A DNA stretch of 10,578 bases, from the NCBI GenBank assembly GCA_002294445.1, contig DBEI01000036.1:1-10578 (forward strand), written 5' to 3'. This DNA is from Patescibacteria group bacterium UBA910 (GTDB lineage Bacteria > Patescibacteriota > Minisyncoccia > Phycocordibacterales > DATDWN01). Position numbers and translations under genes: made by a program. Shown in pieces: positions 4,429-10,578 of the stretch. Positions within the stretch are counted from its first letter, which is position 1. Every line of letters begins with the position of its first letter. The notes under the pieces are model-generated. The model was not told the origin of the DNA. It saw only the letters and a list, made by a program, of their open reading frames with translations, and searched no databases.

Positions 4429-6900
4429 ATGGCAAAGAAAAAAGATACAGAAGTACAGGCAACAGGTCTACCTGAAGAGCGAGTGAATGTGGTGGCTCGA
4501 GAGATTACGACAGAAATGCGAGAGTCTTTCATCGACTATGCGATGTCGGTGATCACTGACCGTGCACTCCCAAACGTACGGGATGGTTTGAAGCCTGTGC
4601 ACCGACGTATCTTGTACGCAATGAACTCAATGGGTTTGACTGCCGGAGCAAAAGCTCGTAAGTCTGCAGCGGTGGTAGGAGAGGTGCTTGGTAATTACCA
4701 TCCACATGGAGATGTGGCAGTGTATGACTCTATGGTAGGTATGGCACAGGATTTTAAAATGCGCTACCCGCATATTATTGGTCAGGGAAACTTTGGTTCT
4801 ATCGATGGTGATGGAGCTGCGGCAATGCGTTATACCGAAGCAAAAATGGCACGTTTTGCATCTGAAATGATGCGTGATATTGAAAAGGAGACAGTTAATT
4901 TTGTGCCAAACTATGACGGTACCAAAAAAGAACCATCTGTGCTTCCGACAGCGGTACCAAACTTACTTCTCAACGGAACACTTGGAATTGCAGTGGGAAT
5001 GGCGACAAATATTCCACCACACAACCTCAACGAGCTCTCAGATGCAGTTATTCACTTGGTGGACAACAAAGACGCAACCACAGAAGATCTTCTTGAGTTT
5101 GTAAAAGGTCCGGATTTCCCAACGGGAGGCGTAGCATTCAACCAAAAAGATATTGCGCATGCGTATGCAACTGGAAAAGGTGGTGTGGTAGTTCGTGGTG
5201 TAGCAGAAATTTCAGAGAATAAAGCAGGGCAGTATCAAATCATCATTACCTCAATTCCGTATCGAGTGAATAAATCAGATTTGCTTATCAAGATTGCAGA
5301 TTTGTGGCGAGATAAGAAAATAGAAGGTATCAAGGCTGTGCGAGATGAATCAGCAAAGGATATTCGTGTAGTGATTGAACTCAAAGGGGGTTCTCATCCA
5401 CAAAATATTCTTAATCAGCTCTATAAACACACTCAACTTGAGGAAACATTCCACTTCAACATGGTTGCACTTGTGGATGGTATTCCGCAAACACTTTCAC
5501 TTAAAGGTATTTTGCAAGAATTTGTTTCTCATCGAGTTGAAGTGGTGCGACGACGTACAGAGTATGACCTTAAGAAAGCGCTTGAACGTGAGCATATTTT
5601 ACTTGGTCTGAAGAAAGCGCTCGATCATATTGATCAAATCATCAAGATTATTCGTGCTTCAAAAGATGTGCCAAGTGCTCACACTGAGCTCATGAAAACA
5701 TTTAAGTTTTCAGCGATTCAAGCATCAGCGATCTTGGAAATGAAGCTTTCTCGACTCGCGGGCCTTGAACGAAAGAAAATTGAAGATGAATTGAAAGCAA
5801 TCCAAGAGCTCATTGAGTCTCTCAAAGCACTTCTTGCAAATCCAAAGAAGATCTTAGGTGTGATTAAAGATGAGATGAAAGAAATCAAAGAAAAATTTGG
5901 TGATGAACGACGCACTCGTATTATGAAAGGTGGTGTACAGGTACTTTCTGTAGAAGATTTGATTCCAGATGAAGAAAATGCACTTGTGTTGACTTCAGGT
6001 GGGTATATTAAGCGAACAAATCCAGATGAATTTCGTCGACAGAAACGAGGTGGAGTAGGTGTGGTAGATCTTGATACAAAAGATGAAGATTTTGTAACCA
6101 CTCTGTTGATCACTTCAACTCACTCAGATCTTTTGTTCTTTACCAATAAAGGTAAAGCATATCAAACAAAAATGTATGATATTCCAGAGGGTCGTCGAGC
6201 GACACGAGGAAAGTCAGTAATGAACTTTTTACCACTTGTAGAAGGGGAGAAAATCACATCTATTTTGCCAATGCCAAAAGAATTAAAGAAAGCAGAAGGT
6301 TCATTACTGATGGTAACCAAACAAGGTGTCGCAAAGAAGGTTTCTGCTGCAAGTTTCCACGATGTTCGTATTTCAGGAATTATTGCGATCAAACTCGATG
6401 CGGGTGATGAGCTTATTTCAGCTTCATTTACTCACAAAGGTGATAGTGCGATCTTGGTTACATCAAAAGGTCAGTCTATTCGATTCTTCGAAAAAGATAT
6501 TCGTGAAATGGGACGTACTGCTATGGGTGTGAGAGCAATGAAGCTTGGTAAGGGTGATGAAATCATTGCTGCTCAGGTAGTAAGTAAAGATATCGACGAT
6601 ACAACCCTCATGGTGATTTCTGCAAATGGATATGGTAAACGAACTGATATTGATGAATATAAGATACAAAACAGAGGAGGGTCGGGTATTAAGACCGCAA
6701 ATGTGACTCCAAAAACAGGAAATATCATCGCTGCACAGGTATTTACAAAAGAAACAGAAGAGATTGTGGCAATGTCAAAGAAGAGTCAGGTGATTCGTAC
6801 TGATGCAAATGAGATTCCGGTACTTGGACGACAGACTCAGGGGGTCCGCATCATGAAGTTGCGCGAAGGTGACTCCATAGCCTCCCTCATCTGTCTTTAA
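4429..6900 (+). CDS. gyrA: DNA gyrase subunit A (type IIA topoisomerase)
   Basis: An 823-aa subunit that breaks and rejoins DNA for negative supercoiling together with GyrB (not in this window). The N-terminal region has YAMSVITDRALPNVRDGLKP (residues 37-56), the winged-helix segment GNYHPHGDVAVYD (88-100) and AAMRYTEAKM with predicted catalytic Tyr135 (Tyr122 in E. coli). The C-terminal beta-pinwheel carries a GyrA box variant, QKRGGVG (538-544), which favours GyrA over ParC; a related QNRGGSG occurs in a later blade. The residue equivalent to E. coli Ser83 is Val96, while Asp100 (Asp87) is kept, so the quinolone-contact serine is missing. Length is slightly below E. coli GyrA (875), and there is no acidic tail. 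It has its own promoter, lacks a Shine-Dalgarno sequence, and ends in a strong hairpin terminator shared with the convergent transposase. Confidence 0.96.
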   Translation: MAKKKDTEVQATGLPEERVNVVAREITTEMRESFIDYAMSVITDRALPNVRDGLKPVHRRILYAMNSMGLTAGAKARKSAAVVGEVLGNYHPHGDVAVYDSMVGMAQDFKMRYPHIIGQGNFGSIDGDGAAAMRYTEAKMARFASEMMRDIEKETVNFVPNYDGTKKEPSVLPTAVPNLLLNGTLGIAVGMATNIPPHNLNELSDAVIHLVDNKDATTEDLLEFVKGPDFPTGGVAFNQKDIAHAYATGKGGVVVRGVAEISENKAGQYQIIITSIPYRVNKSDLLIKIADLWRDKKIEGIKAVRDESAKDIRVVIELKGGSHPQNILNQLYKHTQLEETFHFNMVALVDGIPQTLSLKGILQEFVSHRVEVVRRRTEYDLKKALEREHILLGLKKALDHIDQIIKIIRASKDVPSAHTELMKTFKFSAIQASAILEMKLSRLAGLERKKIEDELKAIQELIESLKALLANPKKILGVIKDEMKEIKEKFGDERRTRIMKGGVQVLSVEDLIPDEENALVLTSGGYIKRTNPDEFRRQKRGGVGVVDLDTKDEDFVTTLLITSTHSDLLFFTNKGKAYQTKMYDIPEGRRATRGKSVMNFLPLVEGEKITSILPMPKELKKAEGSLLMVTKQGVAKKVSAASFHDVRISGIIAIKLDAGDELISASFTHKGDSAILVTSKGQSIRFFEKDIREMGRTAMGVRAMKLGKGDEIIAAQVVSKDIDDTTLMVISANGYGKRTDIDEYKIQNRGGSGIKTANVTPKTGNIIAAQVFTKETEEIVAMSKKSQVIRTDANEIPVLGRQTQGVRIMKLREGDSIASLICL

Positions 6901-6902
6901 AT

Positions 6903-6935
6903 AAAAAATGTCAAAGGGCACCTTTGACATTTTTT
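6903..6935. terminator. Bidirectional terminator between gyrA and the transposase
   Basis: A perfect 15-bp stem (6903-6917 with 6921-6935) with a GCA loop is flanked by an A-run and a T-run, so it reads as an intrinsic terminator on both strands. It begins 3 nt after the gyrA stop codon. The stop codon of the transposase (6935-6937) overlaps its right end. Its core is one copy of the 21-bp repeat found again at 7566-7586. Confidence 0.85.
6909..6929. repeat. Left 21-bp hairpin repeat of the RAYT unit
   Basis: Arms TGTCAAAGG and CCTTTGACA around the central GCA. It is the exact reverse complement of 7566-7586 and lies inside the gyrA terminator, where flanking A and T runs lengthen the stem to 15 bp. 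Confidence 0.9.
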
Positions 6936-7555
6936 TATTGTTTTTCAGAATTTAGTAGAATGGTCTGTTGTTCAAAATTTTCTACATTTCCAAATATATC
7001 TAACATAAATTTGGTGTCCGTTAGTAAAGGTTCTTTCTTGTCTAGGAATTCGTGGTAGCTACTCCATGGGTAATCTTCAGGTTTTTTACACAAGTTAGCA
7101 TTGACCGGGTTCATGTGGATATAGGAGGATGTCCACATAAGTTGACTGTCTGATTCAATTAATACTGATTTGAATTGATCCTGAAAAATATGCCCGACCC
7201 GTTGGTATTTTTTGTTTATATATTTTGCAAAACTTGTGCAAACCTTTAGCATAAGGGTCGATATTGGTGTGTCGTCACATTGCTCAAGCAATAAATGAAA
7301 ATGATTGGGCATTAAACAAAATGTGTAAACTTTAAATAGATTTTTTTCAGCAGTTAGTCTGATTCTAGAATAGGGTGCTCTAGTTAAGGGGTGTTGTTTG
7401 AGCACTTCTTCTTCGATACCCAACACAAGACCGAGTCTGAGTAAAAAAGCTCGATAGTCTGATTCATCGTAGAATATAGGTTCTTTGTTGTTTCCACGAT
7501 TGTATATATGAAATATTGAACCCGTGCTAAAATTCTTATAATCTCTATTGTTCAT
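6935..7555 (-). CDS. REP-associated tyrosine transposase (RAYT, Y1 HUH family)
   Basis: A 206-aa single-strand DNA transposase or endonuclease of the Y1_Tnp / TnpA-REP group, related to IS200/IS605 TnpA. The N-terminus has the family's HIYNRGNNKEPIF (residues 16-28). The metal-binding HUH motif is in LMPNHFHLLLE (His85 and His87), followed by the helix TSFAKYINKKYQRVGHIFQDQFKS with the G.(I/L)FQ..FKS signature. The predicted nucleophile is Tyr145 in SSYIHMNPVNANL, the position of the tyrosine in the family's 'RYI.LNPVRA' helix. DYPWSSY follows. All catalytic elements look intact. Such proteins nick and join REP-type hairpins as single-stranded DNA. ATG 7555 was chosen because the domain starts there and a promoter ends 6 nt upstream. 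It converges with gyrA. The C-terminal 30 residues (after TDTKFMLDIFG) look unrelated to the catalytic core. Confidence 0.92.
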   Translation of the reverse strand: MNNRDYKNFSTGSIFHIYNRGNNKEPIFYDESDYRAFLLRLGLVLGIEEEVLKQHPLTRAPYSRIRLTAEKNLFKVYTFCLMPNHFHLLLEQCDDTPISTLMLKVCTSFAKYINKKYQRVGHIFQDQFKSVLIESDSQLMWTSSYIHMNPVNANLCKKPEDYPWSSYHEFLDKKEPLLTDTKFMLDIFGNVENFEQQTILLNSEKQ

Positions 7556-7561
7556 AATCCA

Positions 7562-7590
7562 ATTATGTCAAAGGTGCCCTTTGACAGCAA
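7562..7590 (-). promoter_or_regulatory. Predicted RAYT promoter with the hairpin repeat as its spacer
   Basis: On the minus strand TTGCTG (7585-7590), a 17-bp spacer ending in TGA, and CATAAT (7562-7567) precede the RAYT ATG at 7555 by 6 nt, so the mRNA would be leaderless. The 21-bp repeat (7566-7586) occupies the whole spacer and overlaps both hexamers by two bases. Confidence 0.5.
7566..7586. repeat. Right 21-bp hairpin repeat of the RAYT unit
   Basis: Arms TGTCAAAGG and CCTTTGACA around the central TGC; the exact reverse complement of 6909-6929. No T-run follows on either strand, so unlike the left copy it should not terminate transcription. Confidence 0.9.
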
Positions 7591-7629
7591 ATGTTGACAA
7601 CTTTTGTATACAAATAATGGAAATGTTCA

Positions 7630-7635
7630 TATACT
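7630..7635 (+). promoter_or_regulatory. Predicted -10 of the methyltransferase-pilin operon (leaderless)
   Basis: TATACT ends 6 nt before the methyltransferase ATG at 7642. The -35 is unclear: TTGTAT (7604-7609) would need a 20-bp spacer. Two TTGACA hexamers (7581-7586, the end of the right repeat, and 7594-7599) lie at unsuitable distances of 43 and 30 bp. Confidence 0.4.
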
Positions 7636-7641
7636 GTATGT

Positions 7642-8175
7642 ATGATTACATTCTCTGACCCGAAAAAGAACATAGAACAGTGCGGTATTACATTAGGAAT
7701 GACTATTGCAGACCTTGGTGCGGGATCTGGGTTTTACACCATTGAAGCAGCTAAAGCACTCCATACTTCGGGGAAAGTGTACGCGGTTGATGTGCAAAAA
7801 GAACTTCTTGCGCGCCTTAAGAACAATGCTCAAAAACAAGGTCTTCACAATATTGAAGTGATTTGGGGAGATATTGAAAAAATTGGCGGTACACATATAA
7901 AAGACAATTCTATTGATCTGGTGATGTTGTGCAATGTTATGTTTCAATTTACTGACAAAAAGACTGTTATGAACGAGGTTAAACGCATTGTGGCTTCTGG
8001 TGGTAAAGTGTTATTGATCGACTGGACAGATTCGTTTGGAGGGCTCGGTCCTCATCCAGGACATGTTTTTTCAAAGGTTGATGCGGAGGCATTGTTTCAA
8101 CTCCATGGCTTTTCAAAATACTCAGAAATACAAGCGGGAAGTCATCATTATGGTTTTATTTATAAAAAATTATGA
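7642..8175 (+). CDS. Class I SAM-dependent methyltransferase
   Basis: A 177-aa Rossmann-fold methyltransferase. Motif I is ADLGAGSGFYT (residues 23-33) and binds the SAM methionine moiety. The acidic residue ending strand 2 is Asp50 in VYAVD, Asp77 in WGDIE would contact the adenine, and the strand-4 region is IDLVMLCNVMFQF (91-103). The strand-5 region VLLIDW (123-128) and a C-terminal GFIYKKL complete the fold. It resembles the UbiE / Methyltransf_11 or 31 type, but the substrate cannot be told from sequence. There is no membrane segment. It is the first gene of a tight operon: its stop overlaps the start of the solute-binding gene (ATGA). A cluster with surface proteins might suggest modification of a lipid, quinone or protein, but that is only inference. 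Confidence 0.85.
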   Translation: MITFSDPKKNIEQCGITLGMTIADLGAGSGFYTIEAAKALHTSGKVYAVDVQKELLARLKNNAQKQGLHNIEVIWGDIEKIGGTHIKDNSIDLVMLCNVMFQFTDKKTVMNEVKRIVASGGKVLLIDWTDSFGGLGPHPGHVFSKVDAEALFQLHGFSKYSEIQAGSHHYGFIYKKL

Positions 8176-9458
8176 GTACATTTAAAATTGTTTTACTTAC
8201 CGTATTTGGTTTTGGGGCACTTCTTGGGGTGATTGTGTTTGCGACCTACCGAGGAGACAACAGTAAAGCGACTGGTCCGGTGGTGATGTGGGGCTACATG
8301 TCAAAAGAGTCTATGGAGCTGTACAGTAAAGAGATGGGTTTTGATAGAAGCAAGAACTTTACATTGGTGTATGAGCAGAAAAATCCAGAAACAATTGAGA
8401 GTGATTTTGTGCAAGCACTTGCTGATGGTAAGAGTCCTGATATTGTCATGTTTCGTGAAGACATGGTTGCCGCTCAGAAAAATAGACTGATCACTATACC
8501 ATTTACATCATATTCAGAAAGAGATTTTAAAAATAATTTTATCGAATCAACAGAGTTTTTGCTGAGTGCAAATGGTCTATATGGACTCCCGCTGTATGCG
8601 GATCCTGTGGTGATGTATTGGAATCGTACATTGTTTATGAATGCAGCCATTCCTACACCACCTCGGTATTGGGATGAATTTCTCACATTACCTGCCAAAC
8701 TCACTAAAAAAGATTCTGCAGGGACTGTCACTGCAAGTGCTATTGCATTTGGAGAGTGGAGAAATATTAGTCAAGCAAAAGAAGTTATTTCTAATCTACT
8801 TATACAAGGAGGTACAAGTATTGTAGAGACTCCACGTACAGGTTCTCCCTATGCCACACTCATGGCCGACATTGATGGGCCTGCATCTGCATATAATGTG
8901 ATCAATTTCTATACTCAATTTGCAAATCCAGTCACCGCTCAGTATTCATGGAACAGATCACTTCCTCAATCACAGAGTTATTTCCTTATGGGTAATCTAG
9001 CTACTTATATAGGTCTTGCGTCAGAGTTGCAGAGTCTACGTGCAAAAAACCCAAATCTCAATTTTGATGTTGCTTTGTCGCCTCAACCTCGACAAGCTTC
9101 ACGTTCAGTAGTATTTGCACATATCTACGCACTTGCAATTCCAAAGCAGGCAAAGAATACTGCGGGGGCGTTTCAGGTACTCTCTGCAATGACAGGTGAG
9201 AGTGGTTCAAAGATTTTTGAAGCATATACAAATCTCCCGCCTGTGCGTCGTTCAGTGCTGGCAAACATACCAAGTGATCCATATAAAGCAGTGTCTTATC
9301 AAAGCGCCATCCAATCTGCTACATGGATGGATCCAAACAAAAAAGAGACCGGTGTGATATTTCAGAATATGATAGAATCTATTACATCAGGACGTGTACG
9401 TATTACTGATGCATTGCAAAAAGCTGATGCGGAACTTAAAGTATTACTTGGTCAATAA
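8172..9458 (+). CDS. Extracellular solute-binding protein (family 1/8 type), membrane-anchored
   Basis: A 428-aa protein with an N-terminal hydrophobic helix at about residues 5-25 and then a periplasmic-binding-protein-like domain. Family 1 hallmarks are PVVMWGYM (residues about 36-43), the ADGKSPDIVMF segment with ITIPF after it, the LYGLPLYADPVVMYWNRTLF segment, PPRYWDEFLTL, and the C-terminal QSATWMDPN and VRITDALQKADAEL. These are typical of sugar-type ABC solute-binding proteins. No lipobox cysteine follows the helix, so the helix probably stays as an anchor. The start overlaps the methyltransferase stop by 4 nt. No ABC permease or ATPase is visible; pilin-like genes follow at 2 nt. The protein could bind a ligand for a distant transporter or have been recruited to a surface apparatus. 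Confidence 0.85.
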   Translation: MSTFKIVLLTVFGFGALLGVIVFATYRGDNSKATGPVVMWGYMSKESMELYSKEMGFDRSKNFTLVYEQKNPETIESDFVQALADGKSPDIVMFREDMVAAQKNRLITIPFTSYSERDFKNNFIESTEFLLSANGLYGLPLYADPVVMYWNRTLFMNAAIPTPPRYWDEFLTLPAKLTKKDSAGTVTASAIAFGEWRNISQAKEVISNLLIQGGTSIVETPRTGSPYATLMADIDGPASAYNVINFYTQFANPVTAQYSWNRSLPQSQSYFLMGNLATYIGLASELQSLRAKNPNLNFDVALSPQPRQASRSVVFAHIYALAIPKQAKNTAGAFQVLSAMTGESGSKIFEAYTNLPPVRRSVLANIPSDPYKAVSYQSAIQSATWMDPNKKETGVIFQNMIESITSGRVRITDALQKADAELKVLLGQ

Positions 9459-9460
9459 TT

Positions 9461-9853
9461 ATGAAAAAAATATCTACGCTTAGTATATCAATATTTGTGT
9501 GGGGTCTCATGATGATATCTCCGGTCTTAGCTTTTGCTCAAAAGAAGACGCTTGCAGATTTCAATCTTTTCCCTTGTGATGGACCCAAGTGTACTTTTAA
9601 AGATTTGATCACGGTAGCAAACGGTATCATCAATGCTTTATTTTTTGCAGTAATAATCATATCTCCTGTGTTGATTGCTATTGCTGGATATCGGTACATC
9701 ATTTCAAGTGATCAGCCTGCAGAGCGAACAAAAGCGAATGGTCAGTTGAAAAGTTTAGTAATTGGGCTTGTGATCATTGCGTGTGCGTATGCGATTGTAA
9801 GTTTGGTTTTAAAGGTACTTATTGACCAGTCAAATCTTTCAGTAACATTTTAA
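9461..9853 (+). CDS. VirB2/TrbC-like (T4SS-pilin-type) small membrane protein 1
   Basis: A 130-aa protein with an N-terminal signal peptide (lysines 2-3, hydrophobic core, likely cleavage after AFA at residue 26). A mature N-terminal region with CDGPKC (two cysteines that could form a disulfide) is followed by two hydrophobic helices at about residues 52-75 and 95-117. The loop between them holds GYRYIISSDQPAERTKANGQ. The G.(R/K)(F/Y)(I/V) motif at the end of helix 1, followed by a polar loop and a second helix, is the pattern of VirB2/TrbC-like pilins (Pfam T4SS_pilin type, from memory). It starts 2 nt after the solute-binding gene and has no Shine-Dalgarno sequence. It probably forms a membrane pool of subunits or a structural component of a secretion or pilus-like system. 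The specific role is unknown. Confidence 0.72.
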   Translation: MKKISTLSISIFVWGLMMISPVLAFAQKKTLADFNLFPCDGPKCTFKDLITVANGIINALFFAVIIISPVLIAIAGYRYIISSDQPAERTKANGQLKSLVIGLVIIACAYAIVSLVLKVLIDQSNLSVTF

Positions 9854-9858
9854 AATTT

Positions 9859-10305
9859 ATGACTAATATACTAAAAAAAATCATACCCTTTATTCTGTTT
9901 TTATGGATTATTTTGCCAGGGATTTTATTAGCTCAATCATCTGGTGGCACCCAAAATCCACCGCCAGGTACAACTTCTTCAGGTGGCACCCAAAACCCGC
10001 CTCTCACTACAGCTATTAATCCAGTTATAAAGAACCCTCTTAATTCCAATATGAGTGATATACCATCTATCATTAATGCTGTGATGAGGGGTGTAATTAT
10101 GCCACTTGCATCGATTTTGGTTGTACTCGCTCTTCTTTATTCCGGTTTTAAGTTTGTAATAGCCCGAGGTAATCCAACTGAGATCCAGAAAGCTCGCGAG
10201 GGTTTGCTGTGGGTGCTGATCGGTTCAGCGGTACTTTTGGGTGCATATGGTATATCAGAGTTTGTTAAAGGAACTATTAATCAAATAGTGGATGTAAAAG
10301 TTTAG
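9859..10305 (+). CDS. VirB2/TrbC-like (T4SS-pilin-type) small membrane protein 2, with N-terminal repeat
   Basis: A 148-aa protein with a signal peptide ending near ILLA-Q (residue 25/26). A low-complexity segment follows, carrying two copies of SSGGTQNPP (residues 27-35 and 40-48). Two hydrophobic helices lie at about residues 80-102 and 118-136. The helix-loop-helix contains SGFKFVIARGNPTEIQKAREGL, which matches the 'G.KF..A.G....I..Ar..l' pattern common in VirB2-like proteins of Patescibacteria (family memory). It lies 5 nt after protein 1 and 3 nt before protein 3, with no Shine-Dalgarno sequences. The Pro/Ser/Gly-rich stretch would be extracytoplasmic and disordered, possibly a spacer or a surface-exposed tip. 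It is distinct in sequence from protein 1, so the three genes are not recent duplicates. Confidence 0.72.
   Translation: MTNILKKIIPFILFLWIILPGILLAQSSGGTQNPPPGTTSSGGTQNPPLTTAINPVIKNPLNSNMSDIPSIINAVMRGVIMPLASILVVLALLYSGFKFVIARGNPTEIQKAREGLLWVLIGSAVLLGAYGISEFVKGTINQIVDVKV
9937..10002 (+). repeat. Two direct repeats encoding SSGGTQNPP in pilin-like protein 2
   Basis: Two 27-bp units (9937-9963 and 9976-10002) with a 39-bp period encode the same nine residues. They differ at five third codon positions and at no amino-acid position. Confidence 0.85.
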
Positions 10306-10308
10306 TAT

Positions 10309-10578
10309 ATGAAAAAAGCACTATCATTGAGTATATTGGTTACACCACTGATCGCGTCGGCTGCTTTTGCGTTTCCAGACTTGAGAACCTTTGCAAATGA
10401 GGTGGCTGGGGTAATGAAGATAGTATTAAATATACTTATTTCGATCGCATTTATATCTTTTTTTTGGGGTGTGGCAAAATTTATTCTCTCGTCTGGCAAT
10501 GAAAAATCGATTACTGAAGGAAAGCAGTTCATGAGATATGGTATCTTTGCCCTTTTTGTATTATGGACATTTGAAGCG
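10309..10578 (+). CDS. VirB2/TrbC-like (T4SS-pilin-type) small membrane protein 3, cut by window edge
   Basis: The frame is open from ATG 10309 to the right edge (90 codons seen). The signal peptide (MKKALSLS start) has a likely cleavage after AFA at residue 22. The first hydrophobic helix spans about residues 38-58, then comes the polar loop FILSSGNEKSITEGKQFM, and a second helix begins at about residue 77 (YGIFALFVLWTFEA). The 'SGN...I.EGK.FM.YGI.ALFV' pattern is one I associate with pilin-like proteins of Parcubacteria. It is 3 nt downstream of protein 2 and belongs to the same operon. The remainder and any following genes lie outside the window. Confidence 0.7.
   Translation, partial: MKKALSLSILVTPLIASAAFAFPDLRTFANEVAGVMKIVLNILISIAFISFFWGVAKFILSSGNEKSITEGKQFMRYGIFALFVLWTFEA

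Larger units (their letters stand above)
6909..7586 (-). mobile_element. RAYT (REP-associated Y1 transposase) unit bounded by inverted hairpin repeats
   Basis: A 678-bp unit containing one HUH/Y1 transposase gene and bounded by two 21-bp sequences that are exact reverse complements of each other. Each repeat is itself a hairpin (arms TGTCAAAGG and CCTTTGACA), and the two differ only in the central three bases (GCA against TGC). This matches the general plan of RAYT genes flanked by inverted REP hairpins. I do not see the GTAG or GGAG tetranucleotide that classically lies 5' of REP hairpins. No target duplication is expected for Y1 enzymes, and none is evident. Whether the unit still moves is unknown. 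Confidence 0.65.

Noticed and set aside
5718..6113. 131-aa minus-strand ORF opposite gyrA
   Set aside because: Antisense shadow within gyrA, with no family motif.
7581..7599. Two TTGACA hexamers as -35 elements for the methyltransferase operon
   Set aside because: Neither is at 16-18 bp from a good -10. The TATACT that fits the gene start is 43 and 30 bp away. An outward-reading promoter from the element end is possible but not supported.
7603..7614. 12-bp palindrome TTTGTATACAAA upstream of the methyltransferase
   Set aside because: It could be an operator, but a single short AT-rich palindrome is readily found by chance, and no second copy was noticed.
1..10578. CRISPR array, tRNA, rRNA or riboswitch
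   Set aside because: No regularly spaced direct repeats, no cloverleaf with a recognisable T-loop, and no known riboswitch core were seen. Intergenic spaces are too short for most of these.
9461..10578. Type IV (PilA-type) pilins with prepilin cleavage site
   Set aside because: The N-termini have ordinary Sec signal peptides ending in AxA-like sites and two internal helices. The G-(F)TLxE prepilin motif is absent.

Overview
The window looks like chromosomal DNA of a Candidate Phyla Radiation (Patescibacteria) bacterium, most probably a Parcubacteria-type lineage. This rests on remembered family resemblance, not a search. The grounds are moderate-to-low GC, tightly packed genes, a four-domain S1 protein, a degenerate metallo-beta-lactamase-fold protein of a type I associate with Parcubacteria, a run of small two-helix VirB2/TrbC-like pilin proteins, and starts that almost all lack a Shine-Dalgarno sequence.

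Left part (1-1699): a minus-strand pair encodes signal peptidase I (lepB) and, 13 nt downstream, a divergent histidyl-tRNA-synthetase-like protein that runs off the left edge. Peptidyl-tRNA hydrolase (pth) is divergent from lepB. Next (1700-3160) come a small uncharacterised minus-strand ORF with its own promoter-like region, SD and terminator, then a four-domain ribosomal protein S1-like gene with a strong terminator. From 3354 the plus strand carries the MBL-fold protein, a single-pass membrane protein and gyrA (4429-6900).

Middle (6903-7590): convergent with gyrA is a Y1/HUH REP-associated-type transposase (RAYT). It is bracketed by two exactly inverted 21-bp hairpin sequences. The left copy forms the core of the bidirectional gyrA/RAYT terminator, and the right copy fills the -35/-10 spacer of the transposase's predicted promoter. 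I consider this the most unusual structure in the window.

Right part (7642-10578): a compact plus-strand operon, with junctions from a 4-nt overlap to 5-nt gaps, encodes a SAM-dependent methyltransferase, a membrane-anchored family-1-type solute-binding protein with no visible permease, and three small signal-peptide-bearing two-helix pilin-like proteins, the last cut by the window edge. This resembles the front end of a surface-appendage or type-IV-secretion-like locus.

A recurring pattern is that operon-leading genes (lepB, pth, MBL, RAYT, methyltransferase) have a good -10 hexamer only 6-7 nt before ATG. This predicts leaderless mRNAs.
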